Assembly: GCF_007828045.1 (NCBI RefSeq)
Contig: NZ_VITN01000005.1
Coordinates: 62,001 to 126,000, forward strand
Source: Nitrospirillum amazonense
GTDB lineage: Bacteria > Pseudomonadota > Alphaproteobacteria > Azospirillales > Azospirillaceae
DNA length: 64,000 nucleotides
Direction: 5' to 3'
Below are positions 27,347-39,244 of the stretch, piece by piece; position 1 is the stretch's first letter, and every line of letters begins with the position of its first letter. The notes below the pieces were generated by a model that did not search any database, was not told the DNA's origin, and was given only the letters and a program-made list of their open reading frames with translations. Made by a program: the position numbers and the translations under genes.

Positions 27347-27358
27347 GCCACATTTGGC
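27347..27358 (-). promoter_or_regulatory. Second conserved palindrome, cassette C
   Basis: GCCACATTTGGC, an imperfect counterpart of the GCCA-CAA-TGGC element in A and B, 38 bp from the upstream repeat. Confidence 0.35.
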
Positions 27359-27395
27359 GAATATGGCTACCATTTCAGCGTCCGGAATCGCCCAC

Positions 27396-27411
27396 TGTCC
27401 GTTTGCGGACA
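27396..27411 (-). promoter_or_regulatory. Upstream activator inverted repeat, cassette C
   Basis: TGTCCGTTTGCGGACA, the most symmetrical copy (TGTCCG/CGGACA, 6-bp arms). It lies 134 bp from its sigma-54 promoter and 49 bp past the stop of the 307-aa gene. Confidence 0.72.
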
Positions 27412-27459
27412 GGCGGAACCGTTCATCACCGAACAGCGGGCCGCTTTCGACGGCCGCCG

Positions 27460-28383
27460 TCAGCCGCCGAACCACACCTTGGTGTCGAGATAGCGCGACG
27501 CCAGGAAGCGATAGAGGCGGCCGATCTCCAGCATCGCCTCGTCCCTGGCCGGGTCCAGCGTCTTCCAGCGCTGGGGAAGGTCCTCCCAGGCCAGGGTTTC
27601 GAAGTGCAGGTTGTCGCGGTGCCGGCGCAGCATGGCGACCGTGCCCTCGAACTGCTTCAGCGCCGCCACGGCCTCGCCCGTGCCGGCCTCGACCTCATCG
27701 AACCAGGCACGATACTTTTCCACCGGCACCTTCAGCAGCGACTGGATGCGCCGCAACTGGTGGTCCAACTCGCGATCACCTCGGGCCAGCTTCTGCATCT
27801 CGCGCAGCTTGCGGCCGATGTCGAACACCGGCTTGAAATACTCGCGCAGCGCCTCCAGGAAGGCCAACTCATTGGCCAGCACCTCCACCCTATCCACCAC
27901 CTCCTGCTTGCGCTCGGCGGCGACGCCGACCAGGGCGGCGATCTCGGCCGCCTGCTCGCGCATGCGGCGCTTGGCTTCCTCGCTCTCATCCAGGGCGGCG
28001 GCCGCGTCGGCGCGGGCGCCGGCGATGGCCTTCAGCAGCGACCCGCCGATCTTGATGAAGGCCAGGTCGCGGTGGCGGGACTCGATGGTCCAAGAGGCCG
28101 TTCCGTCCACGATTTCCGACGGGATGCGATCCCCGTTATGGATGATGCGCACGAAGCGCAGGCTCTGCGCGACCATGCCCAGCAGCTGGCCGTCCCCGCT
28201 TTCGGGGGAGATGGAGAACATCTGCGCCACCTGGCGCAGGGGAATGGCCCCCCGGGCATCGCCCAGGTCGATCTGCAGCACCGGTTCGCCATGGCTGAGC
28301 GTGAAAAAGGAATTGGGCAGACACAACGCCGGATGCGCGAAGTTGAATTCCGTGATGCTGAGCTTGGCCGTCTTGTCGGGCAT
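27460..28383 (-). CDS. Unrecognised 307-aa protein with a central coiled coil, next to the cassettes
   Basis: A 307-aa soluble protein with no signal peptide or membrane helix. About residues 1-110 look like a mixed alpha/beta domain (ITEFNFAHPALCLPNSFF, then HGEPVLQIDLGDARGAIPL); about 120-185 are Ala/Glu/Arg-rich and predicted to form a coiled coil; the remainder is helical and rich in charged residues. I do not know the family. It is on the same strand as the peptide cassettes and directly upstream of cassette C, between the conserved lpxC and bamD genes. It lacks a visible sigma-54 promoter of its own, so shared regulation is not shown. No strong ribosome binding site precedes the ATG at 28383. 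Confidence 0.8.
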   Translation of the reverse strand: MPDKTAKLSITEFNFAHPALCLPNSFFTLSHGEPVLQIDLGDARGAIPLRQVAQMFSISPESGDGQLLGMVAQSLRFVRIIHNGDRIPSEIVDGTASWTIESRHRDLAFIKIGGSLLKAIAGARADAAAALDESEEAKRRMREQAAEIAALVGVAAERKQEVVDRVEVLANELAFLEALREYFKPVFDIGRKLREMQKLARGDRELDHQLRRIQSLLKVPVEKYRAWFDEVEAGTGEAVAALKQFEGTVAMLRRHRDNLHFETLAWEDLPQRWKTLDPARDEAMLEIGRLYRFLASRYLDTKVWFGG

Positions 28384-28499
28384 GGCGGTGGAAGAGTGTC
28401 CTGGAAAGGCGACTTAATAAAGTATCTAGCGGTTGCCCTGCCGTACATCCACCCCCGAACGCGGTCGGGTGTCGATGCAAAAATGCCCCGCCAGCCCCC

Positions 28500-28521
28500 A
28501 TCCTATACACCCGTGTAGGAT
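28500..28521. other. Inverted repeat between the 307-aa gene and bamD
   Basis: ATCCTA-T-ACAC and GTGTAGGAT arms, imperfect by one bulged base, in the divergent spacer. It could be an operator for either gene. The 284-bp spacer holds no other gene that I can support. Confidence 0.35.
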
Positions 28522-28667
28522 AAGCACGCTGGGGGCCGAGGTTCCCGGCAGGGCCGGTTTTTGAGAAATTTCGCTGTCAGGCCGACAATGTGCCGCTTGG
28601 CGACGGGCGGTTGACCCGTGCTATAACACGCCGTCGCGCATCCCGCCGCCTATTCCGCTCCGAGAAG

Positions 28668-29696
28668 ATGCCCTTGTCCTTCCCTCGCATTGCCTTGTCG
28701 CCCCGTCGCCTCCGCCGCCTGGTCCCGCTCGCCGCCCCCCTGGCGCTGCTCGCGGTCGCGGCTTGCTCCAGCGATGAGAAGGAGGCGCCCTATATCGAAC
28801 GCCCGGTGGAGCAGATCTACTCCGAAGCCGGCAACGCCATCGATCGCGGCGAATACCAGAAGGCGGCCCTGCTGTTCGGCGCCGTGGAGCAGCAGCACCC
28901 CTATTCGACCTGGGCCATGCGCGCCGAGCTGATGGCCGCCTACGCCTATTACCAGGCCAACAAGTATGAAGAGGCCGTCGGTTCGCTGGACCGCTTCATC
29001 AGCCTGCACCCCGGCAACCCCAACGTCGCCTACGCCTATTACCTTAAGGGCCTCTGCTATTATGAGCAGATCTCCGACGTGCGGCGCGATCAGACCCCGA
29101 CCGTGCAGTCGCTGAAGGCGCTGGAAGAGGTCATCCGCCGCTTCCCCACCAGCCCTTACGCCCGCGACGCCAAGCTGAAGATCGACCTGACCCGCGACCA
29201 TCTGGCGGGTAAGGAGATGGACATTGGGCGCTATTACCAGAGCGTGGGCCTGAACCTGGCCGCCATGAAGCGCTTCCGTCAGGTGGTGGATCAGTACCAG
29301 AGCACCAGCCACGTGCCGGAGGCCCTGCACCGCCTGGTGGAGGTCTACCTGTCGCTGGGCATGCTGGATGAGGCGCGCAAGGCCGCCGCCGTGCTGGGCT
29401 ACAACTACCCGGGCAGCGACTGGTACCAGGACACCTACGACCTGGTGAAGGACCTGCCCAAGCCGCGCGTCATCCCCGTCAACCTGACGGCCCAGCCCGC
29501 CGACACGCCGGCGGCCGGCCCCCGCGCCGGCGCGCCGGTCGCGGCCCCCGAGGGCCAGACGGCACCGGCTGTGGACAAGCCGGACGCCAAGCCGGCCGAC
29601 CTGAAGGCGCCGGACCAGAAGGCCGACGACAAGGGCGAGAAGCCCCGCCAGGAAAGCAAGGACCGTGGCTTCTTGGGTTGGCTTTTCGGCGATTAA
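28668..29696 (+). CDS. bamD: Outer membrane protein assembly factor BamD
   Basis: A 342-aa lipoprotein. The signal peptide ends in LAVAAC, with the lipidated Cys at residue 33. Five TPR-like repeats follow (EAGNAIDRGEYQKAALLF, AYAYYQANKYEEAVGSLDRF and so on), then a Pro/Ala/Lys-rich tail and FLGWLFGD at the end. BamD is the essential partner of BamA in inserting beta-barrels. I placed the start at ATG 28668; the in-frame upstream start at 28590 would hide the signal peptide. Its place between lpxC and recN is usual in Alphaproteobacteria, except for the insertion before it. Confidence 0.95.
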   Translation: MPLSFPRIALSPRRLRRLVPLAAPLALLAVAACSSDEKEAPYIERPVEQIYSEAGNAIDRGEYQKAALLFGAVEQQHPYSTWAMRAELMAAYAYYQANKYEEAVGSLDRFISLHPGNPNVAYAYYLKGLCYYEQISDVRRDQTPTVQSLKALEEVIRRFPTSPYARDAKLKIDLTRDHLAGKEMDIGRYYQSVGLNLAAMKRFRQVVDQYQSTSHVPEALHRLVEVYLSLGMLDEARKAAAVLGYNYPGSDWYQDTYDLVKDLPKPRVIPVNLTAQPADTPAAGPRAGAPVAAPEGQTAPAVDKPDAKPADLKAPDQKADDKGEKPRQESKDRGFLGWLFGD

Positions 29697-29721
29697 GTCC
29701 TAGAAAAATCATATCCCGACA

Positions 29722-29772
29722 GCGGGGCTCCGGATCGGCGACAGACCAGTCCGGGGCCCTTGTCGTCTAAAG
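29722..29772 (+). terminator. Possible terminator between bamD and recN
   Basis: GGGGCTCCGGA and TCCGGGGCCC form a stem with one bulge around a 15-nt loop, followed by TTGTCGTCT. The T-tract is weak. It may equally be a structured leader of recN. Confidence 0.4.
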
Positions 29773-29825
29773 AATGCCGTCTGAAAAGTATCGTCCCCAA
29801 GGCTCGCAAAACCGGGTGAGTTGCC

Positions 29826-33811
<3,986 letters not shown>

Positions 33812-33835
33812 TGGCGAAATCCACCATCCGCCTGG

Positions 33836-33864
33836 CGTGAACGGCGATTAAATTGCCGTTCACG
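33836..33864. promoter_or_regulatory. Perfect inverted repeat upstream of the 34039 gene (possible activator site)
   Basis: CGTGAACGGC and GCCGTTCACG form perfect 10-bp arms around GATTAAATT. No T-tract follows, so it is unlikely to be the ligA terminator. It lies about 45 bp upstream of a sigma-54 promoter, a usual place for an enhancer-binding activator, and its sequence differs from the cassette repeats. Confidence 0.55.
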
Positions 33865-33908
33865 TTGGACAGATGGCACCCCACCCTAGGGTTTCCGCCG
33901 CGCCGACA

Positions 33909-33926
33909 TTTGGCACATCCCTTGCG
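33909..33926 (+). promoter_or_regulatory. Sigma-54 promoter of the DUF2807-like gene
   Basis: TTTGGCACATCCCTTGCG: TTGGCAC at -24, N5, TTGC at -12, only the last consensus base differing. The predicted start of transcription is near 33937, giving a leader of about 100 nt before the ATG at 34039. Confidence 0.75.
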
Positions 33927-34038
33927 ATAAAGGCCCTAACCGGCCCGGCACGTTGGGCCGGACCGATCCGGAAGCCCCGCCCGCGCAACATCACCGGGGC
34001 TGGCGCTTCCCGCCTTATCGTCAGGGAGACCCCGCTTC

Positions 34039-34851
34039 ATGTTCCGCATGCCCCACCGCCTGGCCACCCTGTCCCTGGCGCCGCTGGCCGCCGCTCCCTT
34101 GGCCGCCGCACTCATCGCCTTCACCTCGGCCCCGGCCTACGCCGGCACCATCGGCCCGCAGACCCTGCACGGCCGCACGCTGGAGTTGGAAGGCCTGGTG
34201 GCCAATGTCGAGATCACGGTGTCGTCCTCCGCCAAGGAGATCACCGTCACCGCCACCGGCGACGACGACCAGGTCAACCGCCTGTCCTTCCACAGCGAGG
34301 GTGACAAGGCCAAGGTGGAGCAGGAGCACCGCCACCACGAGCATTACAGCGACCGCGACTTCATGAAGGTCAGCGTCACCCTGCCCGCCGGCACCAGCCT
34401 GGCGATCGACGATTTCGTCGGTGACCTGACCGCGGGCGACCTGAACGCCGACCTGGCGATCGAGGACCTGCATTCCGGTTCCGTCACCGTCGGCCGCGTG
34501 CACTCCGCCGCCTTGGACGTGACCGGCAGCGGCAACATCACCGTGGGCGACGTCGCCAAGGCCGTCTCGGTGGAGATCAAGGGCTCCGGCAAGGTGCGCA
34601 CCGGCAAGACCAATGGCGAGGTGTCGCTGGAGATCAGCGGCTCCGGCAATGTCGACATGGCCTCGGTCAACGGTGCCGTGTCGGCCGAAATCCACGGCAG
34701 CGGCAACGTCACCATCCATGCCGGCAAGGCCGACCCGCTGTCGGTGGACATCGCCGGCTCGGGCGACTTCAGCATGGACGGCGTCGCCACCAACCAGTCC
34801 ATCAGCCAGCACGGCTCCGGCCAGGTGCGTATCCGCAATGCCGGGCATTGA
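34039..34851 (+). CDS. Secreted DUF2807-like (GIN domain) beta-helix protein
   Basis: A 270-aa protein. A signal peptide covers about residues 1-35 (cleavage after PAYA). The mature part is built of short repeats with the pattern V-x-GSGNI/V (LDVTGSGNITV, VEIKGSGKVRT, LEISGSGNVDM, AEIHGSGNVTI, VDIAGSGDFSM), forming a parallel beta-helix as in DUF2807/GIN domains. A His-rich stretch EHRHHEHYSD lies near residue 95. AGGGAGA precedes the ATG. Function is unknown; envelope stress roles are suspected for relatives. It has its own sigma-54 promoter and ends at a terminator. Confidence 0.85.
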   Translation: MFRMPHRLATLSLAPLAAAPLAAALIAFTSAPAYAGTIGPQTLHGRTLELEGLVANVEITVSSSAKEITVTATGDDDQVNRLSFHSEGDKAKVEQEHRHHEHYSDRDFMKVSVTLPAGTSLAIDDFVGDLTAGDLNADLAIEDLHSGSVTVGRVHSAALDVTGSGNITVGDVAKAVSVEIKGSGKVRTGKTNGEVSLEISGSGNVDMASVNGAVSAEIHGSGNVTIHAGKADPLSVDIAGSGDFSMDGVATNQSISQHGSGQVRIRNAGH

Positions 34852-34910
34852 GACTTCATCAATCACGTCGACCGAAGGGCGATGCCGCGCGGGGCGGCGC
34901 CGTCCCTTCA

Positions 34911-34947
34911 GAAAGCCCGCCGGGAAACTGGCGGGCTTTCGTCTTTT
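34911..34947 (+). terminator. Terminator after the DUF2807-like gene
   Basis: GAAAGCCCGCC and GGCGGGCTTTC form an 11-bp perfect stem around an 8-nt loop, followed by GTCTTTT. Confidence 0.9.
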
Positions 34948-35000
34948 GCGGCAAGGGCATAAGGTCCAGATCCCACACGACATCACCTGGGACTGCGTCG

Positions 35001-35420
35001 ATGAAATACCTGCACACCATGGTCCGCGTCACCGACCTGGACGCCTCGCTGGACTTCTACGTCAACAAGCTGGGCCTGCAACTGGTGCGCCGCCGCGATT
35101 ATGAGAAGGGCCGTTTCACCCTGGTCTATCTGGCGGCCCCGGGCTCGCCGGAGTCGGAGGTGGAGCTGACCTGGAACTGGGATCCGGAGGTTTATACCGG
35201 CGGCCGCAACTTCGGCCACCTGGCCTTCGCCGTGGACGACATCTACGCCACCTGCCAGCGCCTGATGGACGCCGGCGTCACCATCAACCGCCCGCCGCGT
35301 GACGGCCACATGGCCTTCGTTCGCTCCCCCGACCAGATCTCCATCGAGCTGCTGCAGGCCGGCGACGCCCTGCCCCCGCGGGAGCCCTGGGCCTCCATGC
35401 CCAACACCGGCACCTGGTAA
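35001..35420 (+). CDS. gloA: Lactoylglutathione lyase (glyoxalase I)
   Basis: A 139-aa protein, one vicinal-oxygen-chelate fold. Metal ligands are visible as His in YLHTMVRV (5), Glu in EVELTWNW, His in FGHLAFAV and Glu in SIELLQ. It converts the methylglyoxal-glutathione adduct to S-lactoylglutathione. I chose the ATG at 35001, where the conserved N-terminus begins; upstream in-frame codons cross the previous terminator. gloB, the next enzyme of the route, is at 50551. Confidence 0.93.
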   Translation: MKYLHTMVRVTDLDASLDFYVNKLGLQLVRRRDYEKGRFTLVYLAAPGSPESEVELTWNWDPEVYTGGRNFGHLAFAVDDIYATCQRLMDAGVTINRPPRDGHMAFVRSPDQISIELLQAGDALPPREPWASMPNTGTW

Positions 35421-35433
35421 ATCGCCCTCCCCG

Positions 35434-35475
35434 GGGCCGGCCCCGCAGCGCGCGGTTGCGGGGCCGGCCCGTTCA
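35434..35475 (+). terminator. Terminator-like hairpin after gloA
   Basis: A perfect 14-bp stem (GGGCCGGCCCCGCA with its inverse) around a 9-nt loop. The tail GTTCATTCT is poor in T, so termination may be incomplete and read into the next gene. Confidence 0.6.
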
Positions 35476-35490
35476 TTCTATCCCTACCCC

Positions 35491-35892
35491 ATGCTGCTGC
35501 TGATCGTCCTGGCTGTGATGGGGGTGGGTTTGGCCCTGGCGCTGGTCGCCTGGCTGGCCACGCGCGGCCCGTCCGAAGCCGAAATCTTCCGCCGCTTCGA
35601 CGCGCTGGAAGGTTTCACCATCACCGAACGCCACGCCCATGAGGGCACCGGCATCGCCGCCGACGAGGCGCGCGGCCGCGTGGCCGTGATCGGCAAGGGC
35701 CTGGACAAGCGCCCGCCCGTGCTGCTGGCCGCCAAGGACCTGACGGCCTGGCGCTACCAGGCCAAGGACCAGCATTTCGAAATGACGCTGAAGACGCGCC
35801 GCTTCCCGCAGCCCCTGGTCGTCAGTTTCCGCAAGCGCGCCACCGCCGACGAATGGCTGAAGATTTTCCGCAACATCGTCGAGGAGCGTTGA
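35491..35892 (+). CDS. Small single-pass membrane protein, unknown function
   Basis: A 133-aa protein. Residues 1-23 form an N-terminal membrane helix (LLLIVLAVMGVGLALALVAWL); the rest is a small soluble domain with alternating strands and a final helix (ATADEWLKIFRNIVEER). I do not recognise a family. The ATG at 35491 sits only 71 nt after the gloA stop, so it may be partly cotranscribed with gloA by readthrough. Confidence 0.75.
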   Translation: MLLLIVLAVMGVGLALALVAWLATRGPSEAEIFRRFDALEGFTITERHAHEGTGIAADEARGRVAVIGKGLDKRPPVLLAAKDLTAWRYQAKDQHFEMTLKTRRFPQPLVVSFRKRATADEWLKIFRNIVEER

Positions 35893-36012
35893 CCTATCCC
35901 ACAGCGCGGCCCGTACGGAAGTGCGAGACTCTGGGACCCCATACGTCTTAAGGTCATGATGAGGCGGTTGTACCGCCCGCTGTTTTAAACGCCCCGCGAC
36001 CTAAAGGTTGGC

Positions 36013-39006
36013 ATGACGCCCCCACCGTCCTCCGAGGCACCGTCGTCGTCCCGTACCCTGGCGCAGTTCGGGAACGCATCGCCCGTCACCGGCGGAACCC
36101 CCCGCGACGGGAACGGCCAAGGAGGCGGCGCCCAGGCGCCGGGCATGGGGCCGGAGGATGGCAAGGCGGCGGCGCGCAAGAAGGTGCGCCTGCCGCTGCG
36201 CAAGCGCCTGTCCTACAAGCAGGCGCGCAACACCGCCCTGCTGACCCTGGCGCTGGGCATCATCCTGAACACCGCCCAGATCACCTACGACCTGTTCAAC
36301 GTCGAGCAGCAGACCGACCAGCTGGTAAAGCAGGTGCTGAGCACGGCGCGCCAGCCGGCGGCGGAGGCAGCCTACGCCTTCGACCAGGCGCTGGCGGAAC
36401 GGGTGCTGACCGGCCTGTTCGAGTACCGCCCTCTGTACCATGCCGTGATCTATGAGGATTTCGGCAACCAGCTGGCCGCCAAGGACCGGCCTGAGACGGA
36501 AGGCGGCCTGAAGTGGCTGGCGGAAATCCTGCTGCCCCAGGAAAAGACCTTCTCCATCCAGCTGGTCATCGAGCGCCACCATCAGAACGTGGGCGTGCTG
36601 AAGGTCAGCGTCGACCGCTATCTGATCGCGCTGGATTTCTTCCGCCGCTCGGCCATCGTGCTGGGCGTGGGCCTGGTGTGGACGGTGGCGCTGGCGCTGA
36701 TCCTGGTCGTGGTCTTCTACATCTCGCTGTCCAAGCCCTTCCTGCGGCTGACGCGCGGCATCGCCGCCGTGGACGCCCGCCGCCCGGCCGACCTGCTGCT
36801 GACCGTGCCGCCGCAGCATGCGGACGACGAGCTGGGCCTGCTGGCCAACACCACCAACGAGTTGCTGCTGGAATTCGACCGCGCCCTGGTGGAGCGCGAG
36901 CGGGTGGAGGCCCGCCTGCGGGAGCGCGAGACCCACCTGTCCGGCATCATGGACAACGTGGCCGATGGCATCATCACCCTGGATGAGGACCTGCGCGTCG
37001 CCACCATGAACCGCGCCGCCCACCAGCTGTTCGGGTATGAGCCCGGCCAGGCGGCGGGGCAGCCCTTCGTCAGCTTCATCGCCGACGAAGACTGGCCGCG
37101 GGTGTCGATGGAGCTGATGACCAGCCTGCGCCGCCAGGGCGGCAGCCACGGCGGGGAGCAGCGGTCGGAGGTGCAGGGCCGCCGGCGCGACGGCACCGTC
37201 TTCGCCATGGCCTTCGGCGTCAGCCAGATGCGCCTGGGCACCCGCCGCACCGCCATCTGCGTCATCCAGGACATCACCCAACGCAAGCGGTCGGAACGCG
37301 CCGTGCGCGAAAGCGAGGAGCGGCTGAAGCAAGCCGTCAGTGCCACCCGGTCCGGCGTGTTCGACGCCGACTTCGCCACCGGCCTGACGTGGTGGAGCCC
37401 CGAGTTCCTGGAGATGCTGGGCTATCCCGGCGGCGCCAGCCCCTGGCATGACAAGCCGCTGGAGGCCCTGCTGCACCCAGACGACGCGCCCGGCACCATG
37501 GGCACCATCGAGCGTTACCTGTCGGGCGAGAGCGGCGACTACCTGAGTGTCTTCCGCCTGCGCAAGAACGACGGCAGCTGGCTGTGGATCGAGGCGCGCG
37601 GCCTGGCCATCCGGGATGAACGGGGCCGCCCCCTGCGCTTCACCGGCACCATGACCGACGTGACCGACCGCAAGCGCTTCGAGGAACAGCTGCTGTATGT
37701 CAGCACCCACGACCCGCTGACCGGCCTGGCCAACCGCACCCTGCTGCAGGACCGTCTGCAGCACGCCATCGCCCATGGCGCCCGCAAGGGCACGTCGGTC
37801 GCCGTGCTGGTCATGGATCTGGACCGGTTCAAGCTGGTGAACGACAGCCTGGGCAGCCAGGTGGGGGACAAGCTGCTGCGCGCCCTGGGGCAGCGCCTGG
37901 TGTCGTGCGTGCGCGCCGCCGATACCGTGGGCCGCATGGGCGCCGACGAGTTCATGGTGATCGCCGAGGATTTGCCGGAGCCGCAGGTGGCCGCCCGCAT
38001 CGCCGAGGCCATCCTGGTGGGCCTGACCCGCCCCTTCGCCATCGACGGCCAGCAGTTGTTCATCACCACCTCCATCGGCATCAGCCTATTCCCCGGCGAC
38101 GCGTCGGACACCGACGCCCTGCTGCGCGACGCCGCCACCGCCATGGACAACGCCAAGGCCGCGGGCGGCAACAGCTACCAGTTCTTCACCCCCCGCATGA
38201 ACGAGGAGGCCGTGGCGCGGCTGTCCATGGAGCACGCGCTGCGCGAGGCCCTGGACCTCAACCAGTTCACACTGCACTACCAGCCCAAGATCGACCTGGA
38301 GACGCTGCAGCCGGTGGGGACCGAGGCGCTGATCCGCTGGCACCATCCGGAGATGGGCCCCGTCTCCCCCGCCCGCTTCATCCCCATGGCGGAGGAGAAC
38401 GGCCTGATCGTCCCCATCGGCGAATGGGTCATGCGCACCGCCCTGGCCCAGATCCGCGCCTGGCAGGAACAGGGGCTGCAGCCCCTGCCCGTGGCCGTCA
38501 ACGTCTCCGTCCGCCAGGTCTCCTCCGGCCAGTTCGCGGAGCGGGTGCGCCAGCTGCTGCAGGAATACGGCGTGGGCCCGGAATTCCTGGAACTGGAGAT
38601 CACCGAGACGGCGATGATGTCCAACCTGGCCTATATCGCCGACACGCTGGCGGAACTGCGCGCCCAGGGTATCTCCATCGCCATCGACGACTTCGGCACA
38701 GGCTATTCCTCGCTGTCCTACCTGCGGCGCCTGCCCATCACCACGCTGAAGATCGATCGCTCCTTCGTGTCGGAAGCGACCTCCAACACCGACACGGCCG
38801 CCATCGCCGCCACCATCATCGCCATGGGCCGTCAACTGGGCCTGACCGTGGTGGCGGAGGGAATCGAGACCGAAGAGCAACTGGACTTTCTGCGCCGGCA
38901 CCAGTGCGACCAGCTTCAAGGCTTCTTCTTCTCAAAACCCCGCCCGGCGGACGACTTCTGCAAAACTTTTTTGAAGCCGACAAAGATGCACGCGGTGGCC
39001 TCCTGA
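36013..39006 (+). CDS. Membrane sensor protein with HAMP-PAS-PAS-GGDEF-EAL domains
   Basis: A 997-aa protein. Two membrane helices (about 75-95 and 215-240) enclose a periplasmic sensor region; a HAMP-like linker, two PAS domains (about 300-420 and 430-550), a GGDEF domain (about 560-720) and an EAL domain (about 735-985) follow. The GGDEF signature reads GADEF near residue 642, a change expected to weaken or abolish cyclic-di-GMP synthesis. The EAL site looks intact: EALIR at about 771, DDFGTGYSS, LKIDRSF, VAEGIE. It is therefore probably a cyclic-di-GMP phosphodiesterase controlled by an envelope signal. What signal is not readable. Confidence 0.9.
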   Translation: MTPPPSSEAPSSSRTLAQFGNASPVTGGTPRDGNGQGGGAQAPGMGPEDGKAAARKKVRLPLRKRLSYKQARNTALLTLALGIILNTAQITYDLFNVEQQTDQLVKQVLSTARQPAAEAAYAFDQALAERVLTGLFEYRPLYHAVIYEDFGNQLAAKDRPETEGGLKWLAEILLPQEKTFSIQLVIERHHQNVGVLKVSVDRYLIALDFFRRSAIVLGVGLVWTVALALILVVVFYISLSKPFLRLTRGIAAVDARRPADLLLTVPPQHADDELGLLANTTNELLLEFDRALVERERVEARLRERETHLSGIMDNVADGIITLDEDLRVATMNRAAHQLFGYEPGQAAGQPFVSFIADEDWPRVSMELMTSLRRQGGSHGGEQRSEVQGRRRDGTVFAMAFGVSQMRLGTRRTAICVIQDITQRKRSERAVRESEERLKQAVSATRSGVFDADFATGLTWWSPEFLEMLGYPGGASPWHDKPLEALLHPDDAPGTMGTIERYLSGESGDYLSVFRLRKNDGSWLWIEARGLAIRDERGRPLRFTGTMTDVTDRKRFEEQLLYVSTHDPLTGLANRTLLQDRLQHAIAHGARKGTSVAVLVMDLDRFKLVNDSLGSQVGDKLLRALGQRLVSCVRAADTVGRMGADEFMVIAEDLPEPQVAARIAEAILVGLTRPFAIDGQQLFITTSIGISLFPGDASDTDALLRDAATAMDNAKAAGGNSYQFFTPRMNEEAVARLSMEHALREALDLNQFTLHYQPKIDLETLQPVGTEALIRWHHPEMGPVSPARFIPMAEENGLIVPIGEWVMRTALAQIRAWQEQGLQPLPVAVNVSVRQVSSGQFAERVRQLLQEYGVGPEFLELEITETAMMSNLAYIADTLAELRAQGISIAIDDFGTGYSSLSYLRRLPITTLKIDRSFVSEATSNTDTAAIAATIIAMGRQLGLTVVAEGIETEEQLDFLRRHQCDQLQGFFFSKPRPADDFCKTFLKPTKMHAVAS

Positions 39007-39244
39007 ACCCGGCTTGACGCCTACTGGCAACCCGGCAAACACCCCCTCGGAAGCGCCGGAACCCGAGTCGAATGGCGTTGCAGATTTGCCCTATCGGGCG
39101 CGGAATCCCTTGATCCTGCTCATCAATGCTTGACGGCAAGGCCCGGAAAACCGAGGCTTGGCGTAGAGAGGCTGGACGCGAGTCCCAGGCAGGAATGCCA
39201 GGAATGGTCGTGTCTTAAAAAAAACGTGCAGGGAGGAAAGACGC

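Larger units (their letters stand above)
26765..27411 (-). repeat. Tandem cassette copy C (divergent)
   Basis: Third unit with the same part order as A and B, but the genes and spacers have diverged widely. The two genes are only 33 nt apart here instead of 77-78. The sigma-54 promoter, activator repeat and their 134-bp spacing are kept, so these are under selection. Confidence 0.85.

Noticed and set aside
27232-28518. 428-codon plus-strand frame opposite the 307-aa gene
   Set aside because: The minus-strand product has a more natural composition; the plus-strand one is Gln/His/Gly-rich like other shadow frames.
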